Source: G965200765 sp965200765
Lineage (GTDB): Bacteria; Pseudomonadota; Gammaproteobacteria; Arenicellales; JAJDZL01
Reading direction: 5' to 3'
Length of the DNA stretch: 64,000 nucleotides
NCBI GenBank assembly: GCA_965200765.1
Contig: OZ241380.1
Span: 496,001 to 560,000, forward strand
The position numbers and the translations under genes were made by a program. Of this stretch, positions 8,931-18,244 are shown piece by piece; position 1 is the stretch's first letter, and each line of letters begins with the position of its first letter. The notes beneath the pieces were generated by a model that did not search any database, was not told the origin of the DNA, and was given only the letters and a program-made list of their open reading frames with translations.

Positions 8931-9830
8931 TCACGATTCTTCATGCTTGTTCCACTTCTGTCGTGACTGGGTAACATTCTTGATTGTATCCAAAACACTC
9001 TGGTAATCAGGGTCGTATTTTTTGAAATCAAGCGGACTGCCAAATCCAGAAATATCCAGCTCCGTTACTTCGCCCTTCGCGTATGTCCGAGTTTTGTAGT
9101 CCGGCCGCTTGGAGTATTTCCAGTTAACTGCACGGGCAATTCGCCGAGCAAGGCGAATCTCGGCAATGTTGAACCGACTGCCCAACTCTTCTTTTGATTC
9201 AGATTGAGGATCCAATGGAGAGCGTGGCATAAAGCACAGGTGGAGTCCCTTGAATTCTGATTCACTCCAATTGTAGTACTTCCAGTAAGGAAAGGTGTGA
9301 TCCATAGAATAGCCCTTTTGGAAAACTATCTTGCCGAGCCCGAGTAGTCTCTCTCTCCGACCGGCTTTCCAGCTCTTGATGGCGTTAAAGTTATACATGG
9401 ACAGGCATCCATCTGTTGCAGGTTGCGTGTAGCCAAACGCTATTGCACTATCAAATTGAATTCCAACTACATGCAAGGTGGAAGCGTGAATCATCCAATA
9501 GTTGTCAAATTCTCCCGCATACAGTCTAGACTTGAAATTTGCCAGACCAGCGGGGTTGAAGACTTCATCTCCGTCAATTCTAATTATCCATACAGGCTTG
9601 CCCGCATACTCCTCAATGTATCGATGGGTGTTGTTGCCGTCTTTTACTCGAATTACTTCAACATGGTCATGTTCATCAGCGATCGCACTGACAATTTCAT
9701 AAGTACGATCGTCAGACATGTTGTCCCAAACCAGAATCTTGTCGCAGAAATTCAATGCATTCATCAATGCCCACGCAACGAAGTGCTGCTCGTTCTTTAC
9801 GAGGCACACACCGACAATCAATGGTTTCAT
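8931..9830 (-). CDS. Family 2 glycosyltransferase (paralogue 2)
   Basis: A 299-residue tandem paralogue of the preceding entry. The GT-A landmarks are again present: VGVCLVKNEQHFVAWA at the N-terminus, ILVWDNMSDDRT, and IIRIDGDEVFNP with the DGD metal site near residues 83-87. Shared downstream blocks include EFDNYWMI, YNFNAIKSW, GRRERLLG and LHLCFMPRSPLD. The start ATG lies 100 bp after the neighbouring FkbM gene. The pair shows the same duplicate-and-diverge pattern as the two proteins at 6227-7906, so the cluster may build a glycan with repeated, slightly different linkages. Confidence 0.8.
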   Translation of the reverse strand: MKPLIVGVCLVKNEQHFVAWALMNALNFCDKILVWDNMSDDRTYEIVSAIADEHDHVEVIRVKDGNNTHRYIEEYAGKPVWIIRIDGDEVFNPAGLANFKSRLYAGEFDNYWMIHASTLHVVGIQFDSAIAFGYTQPATDGCLSMYNFNAIKSWKAGRRERLLGLGKIVFQKGYSMDHTFPYWKYYNWSESEFKGLHLCFMPRSPLDPQSESKEELGSRFNIAEIRLARRIARAVNWKYSKRPDYKTRTYAKGEVTELDISGFGSPLDFKKYDPDYQSVLDTIKNVTQSRQKWNKHEES

Positions 9831-9878
9831 TTGATTCAGACTACAAATGTGGGATGAAATCAGGTTTCTGAAAGTTTG

Positions 9879-10727
9879 CTAGCCATTATAAACCAGTATG
9901 CTGTTCATTCTGGTTCGCTTCACTTCCACATACCCTTTGGATATTGCTACATCAATTGGATTTTCAGTCCAAATTTGGGGTGAAACTTCCAAGACTATAG
10001 TTTTCGGATACATTCTGGATGAAGCGGTTTCCAGATATGGAATTAGTACCTTGTCTTCGTAACCCTCTACATCGACTTTGAGCGCGTCAATGCCCCCAGG
10101 GCAGTGTTTTTGTACAATTGAGTTCAGAGTTTCGCATTCAACCTCAACATCACCAAATTTTTCTATTCGAGAGGAACCCAGATCTTCATAATTTGTTCGC
10201 ATTCTTATAGTAGTTTTGCAATCAGATACTGCGGACTTCAGTACTGATATATTAAAGCTCGGATTCAAGCTGATATTGTACTCCAGTTGCTTACTGATTT
10301 CGGGATGCGGTTCAACCGCAATTACTTGGAGTCTGGAGATTTTTTTCGATAGCAAAAGAGAATAAAGACCGACGTTTGCTCCGATGTCAACGAAAACGGG
10401 ATTGCTACTTTCTCTGCAAGCTTTGACCAAGAACTTTATTTCAACACAATCCACCTTATCGCCCCTGCGAAGAAATGCTGCTTCGCTGATGTTGAATTCC
10501 GGCTTGATTCTCATAGAGATACCATCAATTGTTACATCGAGAATACCAGATTTATAGCGTTGCATTGATCTACGAAAAAAAGTTCTGAACACAATATCTC
10601 GCGGAATTAAGTTATTCTGGAATAATCTATATGCGAATTCATCCTTTTTTTGGAGACAATACTTCCCGAACGGAGCATCTACTTCGTAGGGTAGACAAAT
10701 CTGTTTTTGTTTGTATTTTTGATTCAT
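9879..10727 (-). CDS. FkbM family methyltransferase (paralogue 1)
   Basis: A 282-residue SAM-dependent methyltransferase of the FkbM family. Visible motifs: VFVDIGANVGLYSLLL (residues 111-126, SAM-binding motif I), VIAVEPHPE (135-143, motif II with the ribose-binding acidic residue), and ALKVDVEGYEDKVL (215-228), the hallmark FkbM block. The N-terminal ~100 residues are a conserved extension shared by all four copies in this window. FkbM enzymes O-methylate sugars or other hydroxyls, so methylation of a glycan made by the adjacent glycosyltransferases is a reasonable inference. It is the first gene of the same-strand GT run and probably shares its transcript. Confidence 0.8.
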   Translation of the reverse strand: MNQKYKQKQICLPYEVDAPFGKYCLQKKDEFAYRLFQNNLIPRDIVFRTFFRRSMQRYKSGILDVTIDGISMRIKPEFNISEAAFLRRGDKVDCVEIKFLVKACRESSNPVFVDIGANVGLYSLLLSKKISRLQVIAVEPHPEISKQLEYNISLNPSFNISVLKSAVSDCKTTIRMRTNYEDLGSSRIEKFGDVEVECETLNSIVQKHCPGGIDALKVDVEGYEDKVLIPYLETASSRMYPKTIVLEVSPQIWTENPIDVAISKGYVEVKRTRMNSILVYNG

Positions 10728-10744
10728 GATTTTGCTCGATTGTA

Positions 10745-11139
10745 GATTATTTGGCCATAAAAAACTTTTTTGAGTCTAACTATAAGTAAGGAAAGCACGA
10801 ATCGGCACGTACTCAACAACGGCTTGTAGCGTTCGGTTAAGCAACCGGAGTTCCTGAAAGAATCAATGCGATACCCCTTGGAAGGTTCCTGCCAGAAAGC
10901 TCTTGATATTGCTGATGACATGAACCTTCGGAAGCCAATCATCCAATTTTTCGGATGAGATGGCCTTGACATCGTGCCAATACCATTCACCCAAAACCAG
11001 AAAGGTAAGGAACGCGTCCGTGCGAACTTCCAAATCCGGCGAGATTCGCATTGCAAAATCCTGAATCTGCCTCGCGATCTTTCTTATTTGGCTTGCAACT
11101 CCCGACGAAAACATCATCCACCTCGACAAGCTATTCATC
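10745..11139 (-). pseudogene. IS1595-type transposase remnant (3' part)
   Basis: Fragments in two frames match the C-terminal third of the ISXO2-like transposase family seen better preserved at 23548-24440 and 32700-33475. The block WLPKVHVISNIKSFLAGTFQGVSH is followed in another frame by debris. Frameshifts and loss of the N-terminal half make it non-functional. It lies between two FkbM genes and may have helped mobilise or duplicate them. Confidence 0.6.
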
Positions 11140-12190
11140 TTATTCTAAAACCAATACACTGTTCATTTTATTTCTCTTTACTTCTGTATAGCCTCGGGAA
11201 ATTGCCATTTCAATCGGATCCTCTAGCCAATGCTCCGAAGTAATCACTTCCACAACAATCGTGTTGGGCAACATTGCGTCCGATGCACTTCTCATGTATG
11301 GAACCAATACTCGATCCTCGTATCCTTCAACATCAACCTTGAGTGCATGAATACACGATAAATTTTCCATTTCTACGAAATTCGCCAAAGTAATACAATT
11401 AACTGTTAGTTCACCTTCTTCATCGATTCGAGATGTGGAGATTTCATCTTCACCTGAATTCATACTGACTTGGCCTTGAATATCGGAAATAGCATTGCCA
11501 CACACATTGATATTGAGTGCAGGATTCAAGCTACAGTTAAACTTGAGTTGGTGTTGAATTCCGGGATGTGGTTCAATTGCAAACACACGCAATTCCGGTA
11601 CCTCATTGGCGAGTAGTAGCGAGTACATGCCAATATTTGCACCGATATCAACGAAAACAGGACTCTCAACCGATTTGCAGGCATTAGCTAATGCTGTCCA
11701 TTCCATAAAGTCGACGTATTTTCCTTTTCGAAGAAGTTTGTTGTCCGATCCACTAACTTCAGGGCACAATCGAACATTGATGCCAGCAACAGTTACATCA
11801 AATATACCGTCTTTCTGTTGTCTATTTGCAGACTTCAAGAATGCCTTGTAGATGAAATTTCTTGGCAAGGCACGGTTCTGAAACAGTTTAAACAGAGTCT
11901 CTTTGGATTTGGCAGGGCGATAAGTACCGAACGGAGAATCTATATCGTAGGGAAGGCGAATCTGTTTCTTCCCGTATTGTTGATACATGAAATTGTCAAC
12001 CATTCATCTTGGATTCGGGTGCTGACAGGGGACAGGAATCGCCTTCCCTGTAAAAATGGTTGAAAGTGTGATTTGGTTCATGTTATTACAATACAAACTG
12101 GTCTGGAAAGGTGATCGGGCATCTTGATTGTACTGCAATTATACTTCAGAACTTCAACTTCTGACTTAAACCCTTGATAAAAATGCGGCT
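11085..12190. repeat. Segmental duplication, copy A (pairs with 14185-15300)
   Basis: An FkbM gene plus ~60 bp of IS remnant on one side and ~190 bp on the other are repeated in direct orientation about 3.1 kb further on, with scattered substitutions (roughly one in ten by eye). Confidence 0.75.
11140..12003 (-). CDS. FkbM family methyltransferase (paralogue 2)
   Basis: A 287-residue FkbM methyltransferase. Motif I is VFVDIGANIGMYSLLL, motif II VFAIEPHPG, and the family block ALKVDVEGYEDRVL. It starts at ATG 12003 (MVDNFMYQQYGKK); a second in-frame ATG five codons on is also possible. It is nearly identical to the gene at 14246-15103, with which it shares flanking DNA, so this is a young duplication. 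It is more distant from the copies at 9879 and 12835. O-methylation of a sugar or metabolite is inferred from the family. Confidence 0.8.
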   Translation of the reverse strand: MVDNFMYQQYGKKQIRLPYDIDSPFGTYRPAKSKETLFKLFQNRALPRNFIYKAFLKSANRQQKDGIFDVTVAGINVRLCPEVSGSDNKLLRKGKYVDFMEWTALANACKSVESPVFVDIGANIGMYSLLLANEVPELRVFAIEPHPGIQHQLKFNCSLNPALNINVCGNAISDIQGQVSMNSGEDEISTSRIDEEGELTVNCITLANFVEMENLSCIHALKVDVEGYEDRVLVPYMRSASDAMLPNTIVVEVITSEHWLEDPIEMAISRGYTEVKRNKMNSVLVLE

Positions 12191-12834
12191 GAATGGCGTG
12201 AATAGTGTGCCATGCTTGGGTTTCTGACACAACAACAACTTGTCAACAATCACCGAACAGGTTGTGAAGAGCAAGAATATATCCCCAAAGCCGCGTAACA
12301 TCGACTTTGATGTGACCGAAATGATTCTCACTGCGTATGCGGAATGATTGTTTCTGGGTATGCTAGCGATGAAATTCGTGTGTTGCACGCTGTCGATTCG
12401 GGCAGTGTCGCCATCGTCCTGGTGCATGAGCGACTATCTGACGTGCCCCGAACAGTCCGAGGTAAATGGTCTGAATCGCGTGGTACGCGATGTGTAGGTG
12501 AAGGTAGCAGGTGGCACTGGCGGCGGTGTTGCACCACTGAGACAGAGCCTACTTCCTTGATTTACAACTCCTGCGTTTGAAAGCTGTGTATAATTGTTGA
12601 ATAGTGCAATTGAATATTCCAGAAACTGATTGGCAATTACCAAGTCTCATCAAAAGTACGAATATCGATCGCTCCACGGATACCGTCCCCCGTCTTGATT
12701 TTTGGACACCAGAAAGACGAAACCGATAACCACAGTAGATCACGAGATGGATCAACCAACATGAGAATTGCTTGGAGTTGACGTAACCAAACACAGGTAG
12801 CTCGTACATAACCAGAACATCTAGAAGCAAAGCA
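12190..12834. other. Gap between divergent FkbM genes
   Basis: No intact gene is supported. Overlapping open frames of 60-93 codons on both strands have no recognisable domains and look like decayed insertion sequence. Since the FkbM genes at 11140 and 12835 diverge, promoters for both should lie here, but no clear -35/-10 pair was identified. Confidence 0.4.
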
Positions 12835-13725
12835 ATGGTTCAAATTCCCGAGAAAATTGAAGATTACTTGAAAATCGACCCATCAGATTTCACTTTTCCT
12901 TACGACGAAAGTAAACCATTCGGGTCATATTGTTTATCCCCATATCACAATTTCGTATACAAACTGTTTAGAAACAACTTGCTTCCGCGCGACCTGGTAT
13001 TTGATAAATTCCTCCGTTCATCCATGCGTCAATATGAAAACGGTATTGTAGACGCAACAATTGCGGGAATCTCCATGCGTATGAAGCCAGCTTTCAATAC
13101 CAGTGAGGCTGGACTACTCAGACGAGGGCTTCGCTACGATGAAAAAGAGTGGAGAGCTCTTGCAAATTCATGCCGAATGACAAAAAATCCTGTTTTTATT
13201 GATGTTGGGGCCAATGCGGGACTGTACAGTTTGCTTGTTACGAAAGCAGTGCCGAGTGTGCGCGTACTGGCATTTGAACCTCATCCAGGATTTTGTAGAC
13301 AACTGAAATTCAACTTGAATCTCAATCCGGGCCACAATATTTCTGTACATGAATATGCAATGTCAGATCGACTTGGAAAAGTGTGGCTGAAAACTCACAC
13401 CAAAAACAACGCACAGACTCGAATAGAACCCGAAGGAGATGTGGAAGTTGAATGCACTACCCTGCAGACAGTCGTGGAAAAAGAACGCCTGTCCCGTGTT
13501 GATGCACTCAAGATTGATATTGAAGGACACGAAGATAGAGCATTAATTCCCTACTTGCGTGACGCGCCAGATTCCCTGTTACCGCGAGTAATTGTGTGTG
13601 AAGTGAATAAAAAGTTGTGGAAAGAAGATCCTTTGGATGTTGCCCTTTCCAGAGGGTATAAAGAAACGAAATATTTCACTTGGAACAGAAGACAAAAAAA
13701 TTATATTCTTGTTTATTCGAATTAG
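12835..13725 (+). CDS. FkbM family methyltransferase (paralogue 3)
   Basis: A 296-residue FkbM methyltransferase on the opposite strand from the other three. Motif I VFIDVGANAGLYSLLV, motif II VLAFEPHPG and the family block ALKIDIEGHEDRAL are all present, so the catalytic fold looks intact. The N-terminal ~100-residue extension shared by the paralogues is also present (DESKPFGSY, RDLVFDKFLRSSM). It ends near IS debris. Its strand reversal relative to its neighbours suggests an inversion or separate insertion. Function inferred as O-methylation. Confidence 0.8.
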   Translation: MVQIPEKIEDYLKIDPSDFTFPYDESKPFGSYCLSPYHNFVYKLFRNNLLPRDLVFDKFLRSSMRQYENGIVDATIAGISMRMKPAFNTSEAGLLRRGLRYDEKEWRALANSCRMTKNPVFIDVGANAGLYSLLVTKAVPSVRVLAFEPHPGFCRQLKFNLNLNPGHNISVHEYAMSDRLGKVWLKTHTKNNAQTRIEPEGDVEVECTTLQTVVEKERLSRVDALKIDIEGHEDRALIPYLRDAPDSLLPRVIVCEVNKKLWKEDPLDVALSRGYKETKYFTWNRRQKNYILVYSN

Positions 13726-13959
13726 AGTTCGATACCGAATGTGAGAAATGTTTTTAAGCATCGCAAGGGACTGATCAATCAAATTCAGGAGATTCAGTTG
13801 GAACACGAAATTGTACTGAGCCGCGGCGTAGTAGCGTTTGAGTCAGTTTCTAGTGCGCCACTTTGTGGTCGGAACCCATGCGTCCTTCGGTCCCAGTTGA
13901 ATACCTCTGTTTTCACTGCCAAAATACAGTTTTCCCACTCTTAAACGGGGAGTTGGGTA

Positions 13960-14240
13960 ACTACAAGTAAGGAATGCACAAATCGGCACATGCAATGGTA
14001 GCTTGTAGAAATTGGGTTCTTGAAATCGTCGATTGAAGCGGGAAACAAACTCGTCAATATATTTCTGTACCATTTATAGAACAACTGCCAATACCAGCTA
14101 GTACTAGCTACTATGAAGCCCCTGTGGTTCTCCCGGTTATTCGCTGCGAAACTCGCCGGCTTTTTGCCCATGCCCCGCGACTTCTCTTGCTTGGCTTGCA
14201 ACCTCCGACGAAAGCATCATCCACCTCGACAAGCTATTCA
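13960..14240 (-). pseudogene. IS1595-type transposase remnant
   Basis: The block YIDEFVSRFNRRFQE (near 14010-14060, minus strand) matches the conserved C-terminal region of the ISXO2-like family present elsewhere in the window. Other pieces are in different frames. About 55 bp at its right end belong to the segmental duplication shared with 11085-12190. Confidence 0.55.
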
Positions 14241-15300
14241 CCTTATTATAAAACCAATATACTGTTCATTTTGTTTCTCTTTACTTCTGTATAGCCTCGG
14301 GAAATTGCCATTTCAATCGGATCCTCAAGCCAATGCTCCGAAGTAATCACTTCCACAACTATCGTGTTGGGCAACATTGCGTCCGATGCGTTTCTCATGT
14401 AGGGTACCAATACTCGATCCTCGTATCCTTCAACATCAACCTTCAGTGCATGAATACATGATAAATTTTCCCTCTCTACAAAATCCACCAGAGTAATACA
14501 ATCAACTGTTAGATCGCCGGTATCATCAATTCGAGATACGGAGATTTCATTTTCACCCGTATTCATATTGACTTGGCCTCGAAGATCGGAAATAGCATAG
14601 CCACACACATTGATTTTGAAACTGGGGTTCAAGCTGCAGTTGAACTTGAGTTGGTGGCAGATTCCGGGATGCGGTTCAATTGCAAACACATGCAATTCCG
14701 GTACCTCTTTGGCGAGTAGTAGTGAGTACATGCCAATATTTGCACCGATATCAACGAAAACAGGATTTTCAGCTGATCTGCAGGCATTCGCCAGCGCTGT
14801 CCACTCCGTAAAGTCTACATACTTTCCTTTCCGAAGAAATTTGTTGTCCGATCCACTAACTTCAGGGCACAATCGAACATCGATGCCGGCAACAGTGACA
14901 TCAAATATACCGTCTTTCTGTAGTTTATTTGCAGACTTCAAGAAAGCTTTGTAGATGAAGTTTCTTGGCAAGGCACGGTTCTGAAACAATCTAAACAGAG
15001 TCTCTTTGGATTTGGCGGGACGGTAGGTGCCGAACGGAGAATCTACATCGTAGGGCAGGCGAATCTGTTTCTTCCCGTATTGTCGGTACTTGTGATTGTT
15101 CAACCATTCATCCTAGATTGAAGAACTGACAGAGTGAAGAGTCCGCTTTCCCTGCAAATATTGTTGAATGTCTGATTTGATTCATGTTACAACATTACAA
15201 ACTGGTCTGGAAAATGGAATCGGGCATCTTGATTGTACTGCAATTGTACTCCAGAACATCAACTCTCGCCTTTGGTCCTTGATAAGAATGCGGGTGAAGA
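14185..15300. repeat. Segmental duplication, copy B (pairs with 11085-12190)
   Basis: Direct repeat of the FkbM gene with its flanks. The two copies keep gene order, including a shared piece of IS remnant at the left edge, showing the IS debris was already there when the duplication occurred. Confidence 0.75.
14246..15103 (-). CDS. FkbM family methyltransferase (paralogue 4), start altered
   Basis: A 285-residue near-copy of the protein at 11140-12003 with all FkbM motifs intact (VFVDIGANIGMYSLLL, VFAIEPHPG, ALKVDVEGYEDRVL). The difference is at the start: relative to the sister copy an extra base in the GGTTGA(A)CAAT segment throws the ancestral ATG out of frame, so translation must use the TTG at 15103 or be impaired. 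The gene may therefore be weakly expressed or a nascent pseudogene. Otherwise function is as for the paralogue. Confidence 0.7.
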   Translation of the reverse strand: MNNHKYRQYGKKQIRLPYDVDSPFGTYRPAKSKETLFRLFQNRALPRNFIYKAFLKSANKLQKDGIFDVTVAGIDVRLCPEVSGSDNKFLRKGKYVDFTEWTALANACRSAENPVFVDIGANIGMYSLLLAKEVPELHVFAIEPHPGICHQLKFNCSLNPSFKINVCGYAISDLRGQVNMNTGENEISVSRIDDTGDLTVDCITLVDFVERENLSCIHALKVDVEGYEDRVLVPYMRNASDAMLPNTIVVEVITSEHWLEDPIEMAISRGYTEVKRNKMNSILVL

Positions 15301-15303
15301 CCC

Positions 15304-15638
15304 GGCGGAGATTGGTTCAATTCTTCGCCACAGTTAGTCACCGCACTACAAAATCCGTAACCTTTCACGGCAAAATTGTGGTGTAGCGTCTAATATTTGG
15401 GTCTACATCACCAATCGCACTCAGGTTTGGTGCGTGTGACGCATACAACTTTGCGCACACACCACCTTGCCATCTCTTTCGCATCTCAGTCTATCAACAG
15501 CACCATCTCCGTGGCCTCAGTCTATCTAATGCCAAAAATCGTTGGGTTATACCAATTCAATCAAGGATATAGTAAGATGCTCGAAAGAATATGGATTCAA
15601 CATATCAACTAGATGACTTTTGATGTCCAAGAACTTAT
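15304..15638. other. Gap with a possible IS5-type transposase scrap
   Basis: No intact gene. On the plus strand near 15390-15460 the residues HSGLVRVTHTT recall the HSGLVH-type block of IS5-group DDE transposases, but only a short stretch is recognisable. Confidence 0.3.
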
Positions 15639-16247
15639 TTAAATTGACAGGTCTTCCAAGACTTTACTGAGTTCTGAATGGGCAATGCTCGGATCAGAAG
15701 AGCCAATAATATCGTATGTTGGACGCTGGGATGTAACTTTCCTTATCCAATCTGGAATTATGGACCAGCCTATCGCTTCATATTTATCAACTTCCCAACC
15801 TTGTGCTACGTCACCGATATGTCTGTGTATGTTATCCTCAAGTAGACAATTTTGCTTCTTTCGAAGCTTTAAATAATCACTAGCCCAAGGTGGCGAATTT
15901 TCAAGCTCAAATTCAGTCGTTATTCGAGCCAAATAAGCAACACCCCGCTCACTACGAGGAATAACAACAATTGATCCAACAGTCACTTTTTTTACGAAAT
16001 TTCTGTTCTTAGTGAACTCATTAGTTCTTTCTTGCTTACTTACTTCTTGACCCCATTCATCATCATCCGTGCATAGTGGATCAACTAAACAACTCCACAA
16101 ACTATTTCGGTCATATCCTACTCCATCTCTCCACAATGGGTGGCCGATAAATACACGATTGTGTTTGTTAAAAATGTCGAATGCATCGCAATATTGCGGT
16201 TTTGCATGACAAAAAAAAGCGATTTTGGAATCAGATTTGCTATCCAT
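15639..16247 (-). CDS. Hypothetical protein, possible PUA/EVE-like beta domain
   Basis: A 202-residue protein of unknown function. The start is well supported: a full AAGGAGGT Shine-Dalgarno site lies 5 nt before the ATG. The central segment VTVGSIVVIPRSERGVAYLARITTEFELE (residues ~90-118) has the pattern of a small beta-barrel of the PUA/EVE type used to bind modified nucleic acid. The rest has no recognised motif. It stands alone between debris regions. A role in sensing modified DNA or RNA would fit the island but is a guess. Confidence 0.6.
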   Translation of the reverse strand: MDSKSDSKIAFFCHAKPQYCDAFDIFNKHNRVFIGHPLWRDGVGYDRNSLWSCLVDPLCTDDDEWGQEVSKQERTNEFTKNRNFVKKVTVGSIVVIPRSERGVAYLARITTEFELENSPPWASDYLKLRKKQNCLLEDNIHRHIGDVAQGWEVDKYEAIGWSIIPDWIRKVTSQRPTYDIIGSSDPSIAHSELSKVLEDLSI

Positions 16248-16259
16248 GGAATACCTCCT

Positions 16260-18244
16260 TGTGAAATTATTTCAATACAATCAGTTCTGAGCGGTCAGAC
16301 AACCAGTGTAGCCTGCCATTATCATTTTCCAAGCATCTCTGTGCCTCCCTTCCGGAGGACCAGTCGCAGGCCCGCTCTGGAGAACATGGAACATACAATA
16401 ACAAGAAAACGACGGAGTGTCAACAAATTTTTTCCAAATCTTCAATATATTGTAGTTGTGTATATGAACTCCAAATTTATACCTGAGCCCGTCAAAGGTC
16501 AACTCTGATAGCCCAACTTGATTCTCACAAAGCATGTAGGTCAAGCGATTCCGCGTACACCATCGGCAACGACTGTTCAGTGGACGAGCCACTGATGTCT
16601 GTCTCAAACTCACTCAAACTTTACCGTTTTGCTATATCGCACTCTGATTCACGCAATCCACGATGACCTTCATGCCGACAAGAATTTGAATATTTCTTGC
16701 AGTTGCATGAGTATATCGGTTGGCAAACACAATTCCCTTCCTAATATCCAAATATTTTTCTGAATGGTCTTCAACTAATACGCTGTTTTGCCATGTACCC
16801 CCTCAATCAATCCGCACGGCATCGCAGTGTTTCAGCGAGCTGTCCTCCAATAGGTCGTAGCCGAGTTGGCACGGACGATTGATGCCAATCGGGGGTACCG
16901 CCGCCAAAAATTCTTCGAAAACCTTCACCTGTATTCGTTGAATTACAAGTTATACAGTCTTGATGACATGAATTTTCGCCATTCCAATGGATTGGAGAGT
17001 GCAACACGACTGGAGCTGAAATGGCAATGCGACACTCCAATTCAAGTACTACGCGTGCAGTTGCATGGAGCGGTATTATGCTGTCACTGACACTCGGCGA
17101 TAGTAGAAGGCATGACGGTCAGCAAGACAGCCCACCAAGTCGCTTCGTGAAGACCGCGTTGATACAATTATGTACGCCAAAACTGGCAACATGGCAGTCA
17201 TGTTGGTTATAGCACTGGATTGCTTGGAAAAGAACAAGCCCGACAGAACTGCGTAGTCTAGTGATGCCGCCTGCGACCTAGGACACACCAAGCGAACGTT
17301 ATGATTATGAGGCGACAGGTGCCGGCGAGACCAAACCTCAAGGTAGTTGACAGTTTTCAGAAAAGAAAGCATCGGGGAAAGCCCCAGCATCGCTGGCGAA
17401 GTTATATTCATTCACCAGTTAACCACACAGACCGACAATTTCATCGCAAAATTTTCACCGGAAAATATTCAATGCTGGTGTTTGTTTTGTAGTAGCCAAG
17501 TTGTTGATATCACGCGTGGATTTGACCACTTAAAAATGTGTCCATCCCAAGAATCTGTGTTTATCAAGCATGGAATGCCGAATTCGCCTGCTTTTGCCGA
17601 TGTTCTACCCCTTGCTTCATGCATTGATTGTCAGCATTCTCAAGAACTGTTGCAACTTTTTGTTTTCATTCAAAAATAGTATTGCCATGAAAGCCCTCCT
17701 GAGGTACAATGAACCTAATTTACAAATCGTTCAAGAGGCACTAGAACCTTTAGGAGAAGCAATCATGGCGAAAACCAAGTCCACTTTGCTTTGTAGCCTG
17801 TTAGGCGGGGAAAGTTTTTATGAGCTCGCTTAGCTGGGTTCTCTGCGAGCGGTGGTCAAGCACAGGCAAGACGAGGAGCTAGTGAAAAGTTGAATAGTTG
17901 CCGGAAATTTGGTCGGAAGGATTGGCTGGCTGAAGCGATACTCAATGCATTTTATGCCGGTTTGGTACTACAGGTAAAGCTCGGTGGAGTCTCTGCGGCG
18001 CAACTTGCTGTCGCAATTAACGGTAAAGTCCATCAAAGTGTTAATTTAATGTTCCTCAGTTTCGGAGATTAATACGCATAACCGCAAGCCGTAACGCGTG
18101 TCAAACCCTTGGACTGGGGACTCTACCGTTAATAGTGACAGCAAATGGCGAAGTGCGCTTAAATGCAGAAAGGGGCCAATGGAACACGGGATGCACCTTT
18201 ATGTCGCGCTCAGTGATTCAGAAAGTGTTTTCGAGTCATTATTT
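16260..18244. other. 2-kb debris region with DDE transposase scrap
   Basis: No intact gene is supported over 2 kb; overlapping frames of 60-122 codons occur on both strands. At 17150-17290 on the plus strand the residues GNMAVMLVIALDCLEKNKPD match the C-terminal block of the DDE transposase family whose remnants recur at 36470, 40345, 47390 and 51070. A short frame beginning MAKTKSTLLCSLL at 17765 is too small to support. Confidence 0.5.
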
